Shown in pieces: positions 36,301 through 47,879 of a stretch of DNA of 64,000 bases. This DNA is from Cristatella mucedo (taxonomy: Eukaryota > Bryozoa > Phylactolaemata > Cristatellidae), in the NCBI GenBank assembly GCA_009760855.2, contig WPIO01000124.1, forward strand, positions 1,147,083 through 1,211,082. Direction: 5' to 3'. The notes below the pieces were generated by a model. That model saw only the letters and a list, made by a program, of their open reading frames with translations, was not told where the DNA came from and ran no database searches. The position numbers were made by a program, and so were the translations under genes. Position 1 is the stretch's first letter, and each line of letters starts with the position of its first letter.

Positions 36301-39300
36301 TGTCGTAGCGACGTCGCCTCTGAGCTGCGGCTGCCGCGACTGTTGCCGCGTCCGTGCCGCACCGCTCCACGCCCTAGAGCGGCGCTGCACGGACTGCGGT
36401 GGCGGCCAAGCAGCTCAGATGTTGTCCCGAAGAATCGCCGCTGTCCAGCGGAAGGTGGATGGACGAGATGAGTGACGAAATATTAGCTGTCCATAGCGAC
36501 CAAGCAACTCAAGTGTTGTCCCGAAGCTGCCGCAGAGTGAAGGTGGATGGGCGAGATGACTGACGAAATATTAGCGATGCCGTAGCGAGGTCGCCTCTGA
36601 GCTGCGGCTGCCGCGACTGTTACCGCGTCCGTGCTGCACCGCTCCACGCCCTAAGCGGTGCTGCACGGACTGCAGTGGCGGCAAAGCAGCTCAGATGTTG
36701 TCCCGAAGAATCGCCGCTGTCCAGAGTGAAGGTGGATGGACGAGATGGCTGACGAAATAATGGCTTCGCCGTAGCGAGGTCGCCTCTGAGCTGCGGCTGC
36801 CGCGACTGTTACCGCGTCCGTGCCGCACCGCTCCACGCCCTAGAGCGGCGCTGCACGGACTTCGGTGGCGGCCAAGCAGCTCAGATGTTGTCCCGAAGAA
36901 TCGCCGCTGTCCAGAGTGAAGGTGGATGGACGAGATGAATGACGAAATATTAGCGTCGCCATAGCGACCAAGCAACTCAAGTATTGTCCCGAAGAATCGC
37001 CGCTGTCCAGAGTGAAGGTGGATGGACGAGATGACTGACGAAATGTTACCGATGCCGTAGCGACGTCGCCACTGAGCTGTGGCTGCCGCGACTGTTGCCA
37101 CGTCCGTGCCGCACCGCTCCACGCCCTAGAGCGGCGCTGCACGGACCGCGGTGGCAGCCAAGCAACTCAAGTGTTGTCCCGAAGAATGGATGGACGAGAT
37201 GGCTGACGAAATAATGGCTTCGCCGTAGCGAGGTCGCCTCCGAGCTGCGGCTACCGCGACTGTAGCCGCGTCCGTGCCGCACCGCTCCACGCCCTAGAGC
37301 GGCGCTGCACGGACTGCGATGGCGGCCAAGCCGCTCAGATGTTGTCCCGAAGAATCTCCGCTGTCCAGAGCGAAGGTTGATGAAGAGATGACTGACGAAA
37401 TATTAACAATGTCGTAGCGACGTCGCCTCTGAGCTGCGGCTGCCGCGACTGTTGCCGCGTCCGTGCCGCACCGCTCCACGCCCTAGAGCGGCGCTGCACG
37501 GACTGCGGTGGCGGCCAAGCAGCTCAGATGTTGTCCCGAAGAATCGCCGCTGTCCAGAGTGAAGGTGGATGGGCGAGATGACTGACGAAATATTAGCGAT
37601 GTCGTAGCGACGTCGCCTCTGAGCTGCGGCTGCCGCGACTGTTGCCGCGTCCGTGCCGCACCGCTCCACGCCCTAGAGCGGCGCTGCACGGACTGCACTG
37701 CGGTGGCGGCCAAGCAGCTCAGATGTTGTCCCGAAGAATCTCCGCTGTCCAGAGCGAAGGTTGATGAAGAGATGGCTGACGAAATATTAGCGATGTCGTA
37801 GTGACGTCGCCTCTGAGCTGCGGCTGCCGCGACTGTTGCCGCGTCCGTGCCGCACCGCTCCACGCCCTAGAGCGGCGCTGCACGGACTGCGGTGGCGGCC
37901 AAGCCGCTCAGGAATTGTTCCGTAGCTTCGCAGCTGTCCAGAGCGAAGGTGGATGAAGAGATGAGTGACGAAATATTAGCCACGCCGTAGCGACCAAGCA
38001 ACTCAATTGTTGTCTCGAAGAATCGCCGCTGTCCAGAGTGAAGGTGGATGGGCGAGATGACTGACGAAATCTTACCAATGCCATAGCGACATCGCCTCTG
38101 AGCTGCGGCTGCCGCGACTGTTGCCGCGTCCGTGCAGCACCGCTCCACGCCCTAGAGCGGCGCTGCAAGGACTGCGGTGGCGGCCAGGCAGCTCAGATGT
38201 TGTCCCGAAGAATCGCCGCTATCCAGAGTGAAGGTGGATGGACGAGATGGCTGACGAAATAATGGCTTCGCCATAGCGAGGTCGCCTCTGAGCTGCGGCT
38301 GCCACGACTGTTGCGCGTCCGTGCCGCACGCTCCACGCCCTAGAGCGGCGCTGCACGGACTGCGGTGGTGGCCAAGCAGCTCAGGAATTGTTCCGTAGCT
38401 TCGCAGCTGTCCAGAGCGAAGGTGGATGAAGAGATGAGTGACGAAATATTAGCACAGCCGTAGCGACCAAGCAACTCAATTGTTGTCCCGAAGAATCGCC
38501 GCTGTCCAGAGTGAAGGTGGATGGACGAGATGACTGACGAAATATTACCGATGCCGTAGCGAGGTCGCCTCGGAGCTGCGGCTACCGCGACTGTAGCCGC
38601 GTCCGTGCCGCACCGCTCCACGCCCTAGAGCGGCGCTGCACGGATTGCGGTGGCGGCCAAGCAGCTCAGATGTTGTCCCGAAGAATCGCCGCTGTCCAGA
38701 GTGAAGGTGGATGGACGAGATGAATGACGAAATATTAGCGTCGCCATAGCGACCAAGCAACTCAAGTGTTGTCCCGAAGAATCGCCGCTGTCCAGAGTGA
38801 AGGTGGATGGACGAGATGACTGACGAAATATTACCGATGCCGTAGCGAGGTCGCCTCGGAGCTGCGGCTACCGCGACTGTAGCCGCGTCCGTGCCGCACC
38901 GCTCCACGCCCTAGAGCGGCGCTGCACGGATTGCGGTGGCGGCCAAGCAGCTCAGATGTTGTCCCGAAGAATCGCCGCTGTCCAGAGCGAAGGTGGATGA
39001 AGAGATGAGTGACGAAATATTAGCCTCGCCGTAGCGACCAAGCAACTCAATTGTTGTCCCGAAGAATCGCCGCTGTCCAGAGTGAAGTTGGATGGGCGAG
39101 ATGACTGACGAAATATTACCGATGCTGTAGCGACGTCGCCTCTGAGCTGCGGCTGCCGCGACTGTTGCCGCGTCCGTGCCGCACCGCTCCACGCCCTAGA
39201 GCGGCGCTGCACGGACTGCGGTGGCGGCCAAGCAGCTCAGATGTTGTCCCGAAGAATCGCCGCTATCAAGAGAGAAGGTGGATGGACGAGATGACTGACG

Positions 39301-42300
39301 AAATAATGGCTTCGCCGTAGCGACGTCGCCTCTGAGCTGCGGCTGCCGCGACTGTTGCCGCGTCCGTGCCGCACCGCTCCACACCCTAGAGCGGCGCTGC
39401 ACGGACTGCGGTGGTGGCCAAGCAGCTCAGATGTATTCCCGAAGAATCGCCGCTATCCAGAGTGAAGGTGGATGGACGAGATGACTGACGAAATATGGAC
39501 GAGCGACGTCGCCTCTGAGCTGCGGCTGCCGCGAAATGTTGCCGCGTCGTGCCGCACCGGTCCGACCTAGAGCGGCGCTGCACGGACTGCAGTGGTGGCA
39601 AAGCCTCAGAATTGTCCCGAAGAATCGCCGCTGTCCAGAGTGAAGGTTGATGGACGAGATGACTGACGAAATAATGGCTTCGCCGTAGCGAGGTCGCCTC
39701 TGAGCTGCGGCTGCCACGACTGTTACCGCGTCCGTGCCGCACTGCTGCTCACGCCCTAGAGCGGCGCTGCACGGACTGCGGTGGCGGCCAGGCAGCTCAG
39801 GAATTGTTTCCGTAGCTTCGCAGCTGTCCAGAGCGAAGGTGGATGAAGAGATGAGTGACGAAATATTAGCCACGCCGTAGCGACCAAGCAACTCAATTGT
39901 TGTCCCGAAGAATCGCCGCTGTCCAGAGTGAAGGTGGATGGGCAAGATGACTGACGAAATATTACCAATGCCGTAGCGACGTCGCCTCTGAGCTGCGGCA
40001 GCCGCGACTGTTACCGCGTCCGTGCCGCACAGCTTCACGCCCTAGAGCGGCGCTGCACGGACTGCGGTGGCGGCCAAGCAGCTCAGCTCTGAGCTGCGGC
40101 TGCCGCGACTGTTGCAGCGTCCGTGCTGCACCGCTCCACGCCCTAGAGCGGCGCTGCACGGACTGCGGTGGCGGCAAAGCAGCTCAGATGTTGTCCCGAA
40201 GAATCGCCGCTGTCCAGAGTGAAGGTGGATGGACGAGATGAATGACGAAATATTTGCGTCGCCATAGCGACCAAGCAACTCGTGTTGTCCCGAAGAATCG
40301 CCGCTGTCCAGAGTGAAGGTGGATTAACGAGATGACTGACGAAATATTACCGATGCCGTAGCGAGGTCGCCTCGAAGCTGCGGCTACCGCGACTGTAGCC
40401 GCGTCCGTGCCGCACCGCTCCACGCCCTAGAGCGGCGCTGCACGGATTGCTGTGGCGGCCAAGCAGCTCAGATGTTGTCCCGAAGAATCGCCGCTGTCCA
40501 GAGCGAAGGTGGATGAAAAGATGAGTGACGAAATATTAGCCTCGCCGTAGCGACCAAGCAACTCAATTGTTGTCCCGAAGAATCGCCGCTGTCCAGAGTG
40601 AAGTTGGATGGGCGAGATGACTGACGAAATATTACCGATGCTGTAGCGACGTCGCCTCTGAGCTGCGGCTGCCGCGACTGTTGCCGCGTCCGTGCCGCAC
40701 CGCTCCACGCCCTAGAGCGGCGCTGCACGGACTGCGGTGGCGGCCAAGCAGCTCAGATGTTGTCCCGAAGAATCGCCGCTGTCCAGAGTGAAGGTGGATG
40801 GACGAGAGGACTGACGAAATAATGGCTTCGCCGTAGCGAGGTCGCCTCTGAGCTGCGGCTGCCGCGACTGTTGCAGCGTCCGTGCTGCACCGCTCCACGC
40901 CCTAGAGCGGCGCTGCACGGACTGCGGTGGCGGCCAAGCAGCTCAGATGTATTCCCGAAGAATCGCCGCTGTCCAGAGTGAAGGTGGATGGACGAGATGA
41001 CTGACGAAATATTAGCGATGTCGTAGCGACGTCGCCTCTGAGCTGCGGCTGCCGCGACTGTTGCCGCGTCCGTGCCGCACCGCTCCACACCCTAGAGCGG
41101 CGCTGCACGGACTGCAGTGGTGGCAAAGCAGCTCAGATGTTGTCCCGAAGAATCGCCGCTGTCCAGAGCGAAGGTGGATGAAGAGATGAGTGACGAAATA
41201 TTAGCCTCGCCGTAGCGACCAAGCAACTCAATTGTTGTCCCGAAGAATCGCCGCTGTCCAGAGTGAAGGTGGATGGACGAGATGACTGACGAAATATTAC
41301 CGATGCCGTAGCGAGGTCGCCTCGGAGCTGCGGCTACCGCGACTGTAGCCGCGTCCGTGCCGCACCGCTCCACGCCCTAGAGCGGCGCTGCACGGATTGC
41401 GGTGGCGGCCAAGCAGCTCAGATGTTGTCCCGAAGAATCGCCGCTGTCCAGAGCGAAGGTGGATGAAGAGATGAGTGACGAAATATTAGCCTCGCCGTAG
41501 CGACCAAGCAACTCAATTGTTGTCCCGAAGAATCGCCGCTGTCCAGAGTGAAGTTGGATGGGCGAGATGACTGACGAAATATTACCGATGCTGTAGCGAC
41601 GTCGCCTCTGAGCTGCGGCTGCCGCGACTGTTGCCGCGTCCGTGCCGCACCGCTCCACGCCCTAGAGCGGCGCTGCACGGACTGCGGTGGCGGCCAAGCA
41701 GCTCAGATGTTGTCCCGAAGAATCGCCGCTATCCAGAGTGAAGGTGGATGGACGAGATGACTGACGAAATAATGGCTTCGCCGTAGCGAGGTCGCCTCTG
41801 AGCTGCGGCTGCCGCGACTGTTGCAGCGTCCGTGCTGCACCGCTCCACGCCCTAGAGCGGCGCTGCACGGACTGCGGTGGCGGCCAAGCAGCTCAGATGT
41901 ATTCCCGAAGAATCGCCGCTATCCAGAGTGAAGGTGGATGGACGAGATGACTGACGAAATATTAGCGATGTCGTAGCGACGTCGCCTCTGAGCTGCGGCT
42001 GCCGCGACTGTTGCCGCGTCCGTGCCGCACCGCTCCACACCCTAGAGCGGCGCTGCACGGACTGCAGTGGTGGCAAAGCAGCTCAGATATTGTCCCGAAG
42101 AATCGCCGCTGTCCAGAGTGAAGGTGGATGGGCGAGATGACTGACGAAATATTAGCGATGTCGTAGCGACGTCGCCTCTGAGCTGCGGCTGCCGCGACTG
42201 TTGCCGCGTCCGTGCCGCACCGCTCCACGCCCTAGAGCGGCGCTGCACGGACTCCGGTGGCGTCCAGGCAGCTCAGATGTTGTCCCGAAGAATCGCTGCT

Positions 42301-42505
42301 GTGCAGAGTGAATGTGGATGGATGAGATGACTGACGAAATATTAGCGATGCCGTAGCGAGGTCGCCTCTGAGCTGCGGCTGCCGCGACTGTTGCCGCTTC
42401 CGTGCCGCACCGCTTCACGCCCTAGAGCGGCGCTGCACGGACTGCGGTGGCGGCCAAGCAGCTCAGGTGTTGTTCATTAGAGTCGCCGCTGCCCCGAGTA
42501 AGCAA
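27345..42505. repeat. GC-rich tandem satellite array, 190 bp unit with 285 bp variants
   Basis: About 65 units in one orientation. The basic unit is 190 bp; the landmark CTCCACGCCCTAGAG recurs at 190 bp or 285-286 bp steps. The 285 bp form is one 190 bp unit plus a 95 bp unit that lacks the GC-rich half: its join GTAGCGACCAAGCA bridges GTAGCGACGTCG and GTGGCGGCCAAGCA. Private variants show that 27.4-33.2 kb and 36.65-42.4 kb are copies of each other, about 9.2 kb apart. Open frames on the minus strand are by-products: 190 is not a multiple of 3, so successive units change frame. Both edges are diverged (27,345 and 42,480-42,505). Confidence 0.95.
35430..36540. other. Scrambled patch inside the satellite
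   Basis: Units here have short deletions and displaced fragments unlike the smooth divergence elsewhere (for example around 35,435-35,530, 36,085-36,185 and 36,510-36,535). Smaller patches of the same kind are at 33,960-34,045 and 39,495-39,610. They look like consensus or assembly faults, though real rearrangement is possible. Confidence 0.6.
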
Positions 42506-43190
42506 TAACGCACGACAGCTATTGGGAAATGCTGTCAGCTCTCCCTGAGCTGGTGGGTCCGTAACAGCGTCGGGCATTGCACCGTTCTGCGGCATGGTGG
42601 GTCATGCAGAGGCGCCGGTTTTGGCATAATCACTGTTGGTTTTAAAGTCTTAGCCACTTAGTTGCAAAAGCTTGGTACGCTCATATCTACAACGCACCTA
42701 AGTTCAGTCTTGTCTCACCGTACCCTGGGTCTAATTAACAGCGGATTCGAAGATGACGTGCATTCGAAGCGGCGATGAATTTGCAGTGGCGGCCTGCTGG
42801 TGCTAGCTGCAGATCGACGATGGTGAAAGTTGATTTAGGCATCGGATGAGGAAGCGTGACCGACGGCTCGTGCCTCGCTCTGCGCTCGAGTGGATTGAGT
42901 CGACGAGGCAGCGTTTTGTTCGCCGTGCTTGTTCGGATGTGGATTTCGGATGCCGCGCACGCAGGACCCTGTTTGAACAGCAAAGCTCTACTGAACTTAT
43001 CGATCACCCGAAACTGAAGGCAAATTCCGACTGAGCCAAACCCGACTGAGCTCAATAATACAAGGTTTCCCGCTCCTCCATGTGAACGCACAAGCGCCTG
43101 CCTCACCTTGCCGTCTGCCTTGAACCGTGCTGATTCAGTCGGCAGAGGCAAATTGGCGCCGGGCGATCTTCGTTCGAGCACGGGGCCCGA

Positions 43191-43222
43191 CCGCCTCGAG
43201 CGCTTGCAGTCGCTCGAGGCGG
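43191..43222. repeat. Perfect inverted repeat (hairpin)
   Basis: CCGCCTCGAGCG at 43,191-43,202 and its exact reverse complement at 43,211-43,222, separated by 8 bases (CTTGCAGT). No flanking element was identified. Confidence 0.85.
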
Positions 43223-43438
43223 CAGACCTACGGAGCGCACAAGAGATACATGCGGCCACGCTCGTGCGAGAGCTGAAATTGTGAACACGGCTGTCAGACG
43301 GCGAACTTACCCGTCATGCGTAGTGGGAGAGAATGATCGCTGTACAGCGGACGCCGCTGATACGCAAAGTCGCGGTGACGAAGCGTCAAAGAAGAACGTG
43401 AACGCTTCTCATTCGCCAGAATTGAAACAATGGGAAAC

Positions 43439-43458
43439 GCCGCCGCCGCCGCCGCCGC
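43439..43458. repeat. (GCC)n microsatellite
   Basis: About seven GCC units. Confidence 0.9.
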
Positions 43459-43839
43459 GTACATGTCGTTCAGGCTCCAACCCATCGTTGCAACTCGAGG
43501 CCAAAGGTCAAGCGTATGATAGCTTTAGCTTTAGCTGTCAGTTCGCAGCTCAGCCTTTGCTAAAAATAAAGTTGCCGTTGGCGCCTGAATTCTAGCGATA
43601 AACAATTTCGCACTTTCTTCCAACTTCGCAGTCCTAGTACGCGGGCGTCCAATTACACTCACTTCAAGTATAATCATTAGTTTCAGCAAGTATAAATTGG
43701 CGTCTCAACTATGCTGCCTCTGAAGTGTCTTTTTTATCTCTGCACGTAGGACCATATTTACCTTGAGTGGAATTCGAAAGTTACGTTTTAGAAGTGCTTT
43801 AAGAAAAGTCTCTATAAAGTTATAGGCTAGCTGACTTAA

Positions 43840-43965
43840 AAGCGTCATTTATGTAGCGGCAGAAGAGCCTCACTGGCTGTCACCACTCTTTGCAGTGGGT
43901 AATAAAGGATCGCTCACTGCAGGACTATATCCACGACCTGGATCGTGAATACCAAGTACCTTATA
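43840..43965 (-). repeat. SINE-A copy 3 (diverged)
   Basis: Plus strand shows GGCAGAAGAGCC, TAATAAAGGATCGCTCACTG and CCACGACCTGGATCGTGA, the reverse complement of the SINE-A body and B-box side. The head is lost or diverged. Confidence 0.7.
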
Positions 43966-44079
43966 CATGTAACTAGTATCGCGTTATCAGCTTCACCCTG
44001 ACTGGACGATGGAAATTTCCTGGAACTACCGGAGGATTAGATTACGATCAAACAGTTCCACATAACCTCAAGTCTTCGC

Positions 44080-45625
44080 AATTATAAGTACCGGAACGTG
44101 TCGGGGCAGACCAGCTGAACTCGTATTAAAACTTCAAACCTTGCTAGTAAGTTCCAGTATGTTTTTTAGAGCTAATCAAATTACAGGGTCAGCATTGCTT
44201 CGGGTGTATAACGAACTAATTAGGAATGCCGACTTAGGTAGAGTCTCTCACCTTGTTTTGCTCGATCTTTCGGCAGCTTTTAATAAACATTGATAACCAA
44301 TTCTTTCTTGAGTGCCTCTCATCTCGCCTGAGCATCACTGGCACAGAAGTTCAATGGTTCTGTTCCTATCTCAGTGGGAGACTTAAGAGTATTGATGTGA
44401 ATGGACACCGATCATCGAGGAACCTCTGAAGTATAGGGCACCTCACGGCTCTCTGCTCGGTCCCGTTCTTTTCACGGTCTATACTCTACCTCTTGCCGGT
44501 ATGATTGCTAGGAAAAATCTAGGCTTTCACTTCTGCGCAGATGAAACTCAATTGTACCTTTGCTTTGATCCCTCCCAACCCTTTAGCACGTCGAGTTCTC
44601 TCAAGCCCTTTATTGCATGTACTGATGACTTCCGCACACGGATGGCAGCAAACTTTCTTAAATTGAAGGATGTCAAAAAGCCAACTTACTAGTTATGGGC
44701 AAACCAAGTGTGGTTGAGAAATTAGAAAGTTTAAAGCTCAAAACATCGGCTGTGCCAGCTAATCTCCTGTTGAATCTGCACGAAATCTAAGCATCCTGTT
44801 TGATAGTGACCTTGCATTTGACGACCATGTGAGCTCCACAGTCAAGTTTGCGAGCTTTTAGCTACATAACACTGCTAAAAATTCAGGCTTGTTTAGACAG
44901 GTATACGATATCTAAATTGGTCGATGCATTTGTGACATCCCGTATCGACTTCTGTAACTCACTGCATGCTGGTCGACCGGCCTGTGAAGTCAGGCGCTTA
45001 CAGCTGGTGAAAAACTGTACAGCTAGGCTTATCTGTCATGAAAGTCGCAGCTGTCACATCACACTGCTTGCCGAGCTGACTGGCTCCCAGTCAAGCAACG
45101 CGACGACGTATAAGGTTGTTTCACTCACTTTTAGGCCCCTTCATTCTTTGGCTCCAGCCTACCTAACAGATCTGCTATTTCACCAGACCAAGAATCGTAG
45201 CAATCACTTTTCAGAATCTAATCGTTTACCTATACCTCGTACGAACCTCAAATGCTTTGGAGACTGTGCCTTTAGTTCATATACTCCCAAAGCCCGAAAC
45301 TCAATCGCGACTTGCATCACGACATCCCCTGACCTGACTAAATAATAAGGAAACTAAAACACATCTATTTACCACAGCATTTAGTGGGTCAATGGGATTT
45401 GTCTTTTATGTGCTTATGCGTGCCGGCACATTACATTCTGCCACTAACCATATTTGCATGCTGACCCTGTGCATGTCACCTCTAACCATGTTACGCTTGT
45501 TGGTCATTGAGTAGGTTACAGCTAACCATTCGATCATGCTTCCTGTAAAGCAAATATAGAGTATCCAGAAAGAGATTGAGTTCTTTGAGGGAGCTATAAG
45601 AAATGTATTATTTTTATTAATTGTG
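44080..45625 (+). mobile_element. LINE-A copy 5 (RT to 3' tail, decayed)
   Basis: RT block from about 44,180 (LLRVYNE, LVLLDLSAAFN, then a frameshift), GSLLGPVLF-like remains near 44,450, ADETQLYLCFDPSQ near 44,540, then IDFCNSLHAGRPACEVRRLQ and LTFRPLHSLAPAYLTDLLF in the C-terminal frame (44,848-45,345). The 3' UTR and tail (AGAAAGAGATTGAGTTC) end in ATT repeats near 45,620. Confidence 0.8.
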
Positions 45626-45689
45626 TACAGAAATTTGTGCAGAGCGAAAAACTATTTCTACGTCCGCTGATGTTGGTTTAGTAGATAGA

Positions 45690-46895
45690 ATTGTGTAGTA
45701 AAATTTCTGGAGATTTTCATGAGCGCCGGCAAGAGCTCATGAAGAGCGTGAATGTGGACTCTAACCATTTGAAACTGCCCCGCCTTCCGACCGAAACTGA
45801 CGATCCATCTTTTTGAAGCTATAAATTCATTTCATCTTGAAGAAACAAGTTCGCACTTTCAGCATGATTTGACAACTGTTTAATGCCAACTTCTACATCG
45901 TCGACTCCAAATAGGCGAGACGCTAGATTTTCTGCGAAATTTAGAGTATTTTTGACAGGGCGACAGATGAATCATTGAGACTACGCGAGAGGTTAATGAT
46001 ATTATTATTCAATCGCCCTTCAACGAAAACTTCGAATTTTTTGTGAGCTTGGTACTAATGTCATTATTCAGGTTAGAGAGCTTGTTGAGCGAGAATTCTA
46101 AAATTGTGTTAGCACTCATCAACGTCGCATCTTCTCGACTTAAGTTCTCGACAGCAAGTTTCACAGCTTCCATTGCCTTCTGAAGATTTGAGTGTCAAAA
46201 CCCAAAGTCCCAATCATTTCCAGTGCACTGAATTCCGCTAGTGTCTCGCGGATGGCGACTTTTGTCTTTAATAGCGGTTTTAACCTCGTCCGGATGGAGT
46301 TCCAACGTATCTTCACGTCAAGATGCAGTTCAATCTCGCGTCCTAACTCAGCTTTTACTTTGAATTGAAAGAAATTACTTCGCGAAGTTGATTTTTAGAT
46401 GATTCTGACAAGCTTGCGTGATTTCAAGAGCATATCGTGGTAATTGACGTCTCCTTCTCATGCATCGTTGATCACTTCCAAGTCCGTACCTGCTTCAAAA
46501 GTGTCCATTTCGTCAATATCGTCACTACCCCGGTTTAAATCGTATATCTCAGTACTCTTCTTGTACAATATATCGTATTCTTCAAGATCCAGACCATGGT
46601 TTAAGCAGAACTGTCCGATGACATCAATGGGGCTAATGCATTTCTTATGTACTGCAGGGCCGCCCCGAGTAGATCTCACCGAATCCCTCTCCAAATAATA
46701 TTTAAAAAAAATGCTCAGATGCTGTTTCGCTGATTCGACCGTATCGAGAGCCGTCCACAACCAAATGTGCGAACAAGGCCGTCTTGATTGTTGTTTCATT
46801 GCCGCTATCACGAATGTTGACACACACACAATCGACGTCCTCTCGCGGTTGTGCATTCGTCCACAGTCATACGAAACTTCCTCCCTCCCTCTTTT
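45690..46895 (-). pseudogene. hAT-superfamily transposase, decayed
   Basis: Minus-strand frames give, in order, KFRMTVDECTTA (catalytic-side block), HGLDLEEYDI, MDTFEAGTDLEVIND, VKAELGREIELHLDVKIRWN, MEAVKLAVENLSREDATLMS and LEFSLNKLSNLNNDI, with stops and frameshifts between. This order matches metazoan hAT transposases of the zinc-finger-BED type. The longest clean frame is 46,458-46,856. Termini were not identified. Confidence 0.65.
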
Positions 46896-47111
46896 GAGCT
46901 TTCCCTTGATGTTGGCTATCGTTTCTTTCTCTTTCCTTCGTAATCATCATTCACCGCCTTCATCATGCATCCCCGCATTACGCGTCCCGCTGTAAGTTTG
47001 AATCCGTTCCGTGAGATTGATTGCCGTATATACTTTTTTCTAGTGATAGGTCGAATCAACATTCCATCAGTAGTCAGATCGGTAACAATCTCCTTAAGGC
47101 TCTTTCGTCCG

Positions 47112-47874
47112 AAAGGAAATCTTCCGAAATCCAGGATCGAATGTCGGCAAGGCAAGCATTCACTTTATCAGTTGCTGCAGCAGATTCCGACGGGTTGAAT
47201 GACAAATACAGCTGAGTATCGTCAGCGTAAAAGTGATATCCTATTCCATGGGCCTTAACCACTTTTTCCAGAGGTTGAGCATAAATGGAGAACAACAAGG
47301 GACCAAGGACGAACCCCTGAGACACCACAGATGACCCGTCTCATGTGTGAGACCTGAACCACGCGAACACGATCAGACAAGTACGATTTAAACCACGTCG
47401 GTCAGACCGATCGTTGTTCTCAATCGTTCAAGTAGAACCTCGTGATCAATGGTGTCGAAGGCAGCTGATTGATCTAGCAGAGCTAGAGCAGTGACATCCC
47501 CGTCATCGTTGCCACATAGAATGTCATCTTTAACACGGAGGAGAGCAGTTTCAGTGGAGTGCTGCCTCATGAACTCTGATTGCAATGTTTCTGACATTTC
47601 ATTCTTTTCGATACGTGCTACCAGCTGCTTAGCGAAATTTGTTCAAGAATATTTTGAAGAAAAGGAAGAAGGGAAACTGGGCGATAGTTTGCAAGGACCT
47701 CTGTATCTAATCCAGGCTTTTTAAGTATCGGTCTAACGTTTGCCAATTTGAAGGACTTGGGTATGACCCATTTTTCCAAAGAAGCATTACAAATTTTAGT
47801 TATGGCAGGGCTAAGCTGGTCTGCCAGTGAAGATCACAGAGATGATGGTATAAGGTCTTCAGGAGACGAGCTCT
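47112..47874 (-). mobile_element. LINE-B copy 2, inverted RT segment
   Basis: On the minus strand: [71 protein letters not shown] and [16 protein letters not shown], ending at [12 protein letters not shown] near 47,112. A single insertion appears to continue in the opposite orientation from 47,880, as expected from twin priming. Confidence 0.85.
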
Positions 47875-47879
47875 AAACT

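Larger units (their letters stand above)
42506..43839. other. Right flank of the satellite, GC-rich, no supported gene
   Basis: A 174-codon minus-strand frame (42,735-43,259) is rich in Arg, Ala and Ser and overlaps other open frames. I see no domain. A perfect 12 bp inverted repeat lies at 43,191-43,222 and a GCC run at 43,439-43,458. Confidence 0.4.

Noticed and set aside
27465-42418. Minus-strand ORFs reading as a repeat protein (MERCGTD..., MQRRSRAW...)
   Set aside because: The 190 bp unit is not a multiple of 3, so the frame changes from unit to unit. The same DNA is open in more than one frame and there is no splice or start context. I treat them as shadows of the satellite.
27345-42505. 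CRISPR-like array
   Set aside because: The repeats are head-to-tail long monomers with no unique spacers, in animal DNA.
27345-42505. Centromeric satellite
   Set aside because: No CENP-B-box-like motif was recognised, and a normal intron-rich gene lies 10 kb away. Sequence alone cannot show centromere function.
42735-43259. 174-codon Arg/Ala-rich minus-strand ORF
   Set aside because: GC-rich DNA with overlapping open frames on both strands, no domain, no conserved motif, no splice-supported extension.
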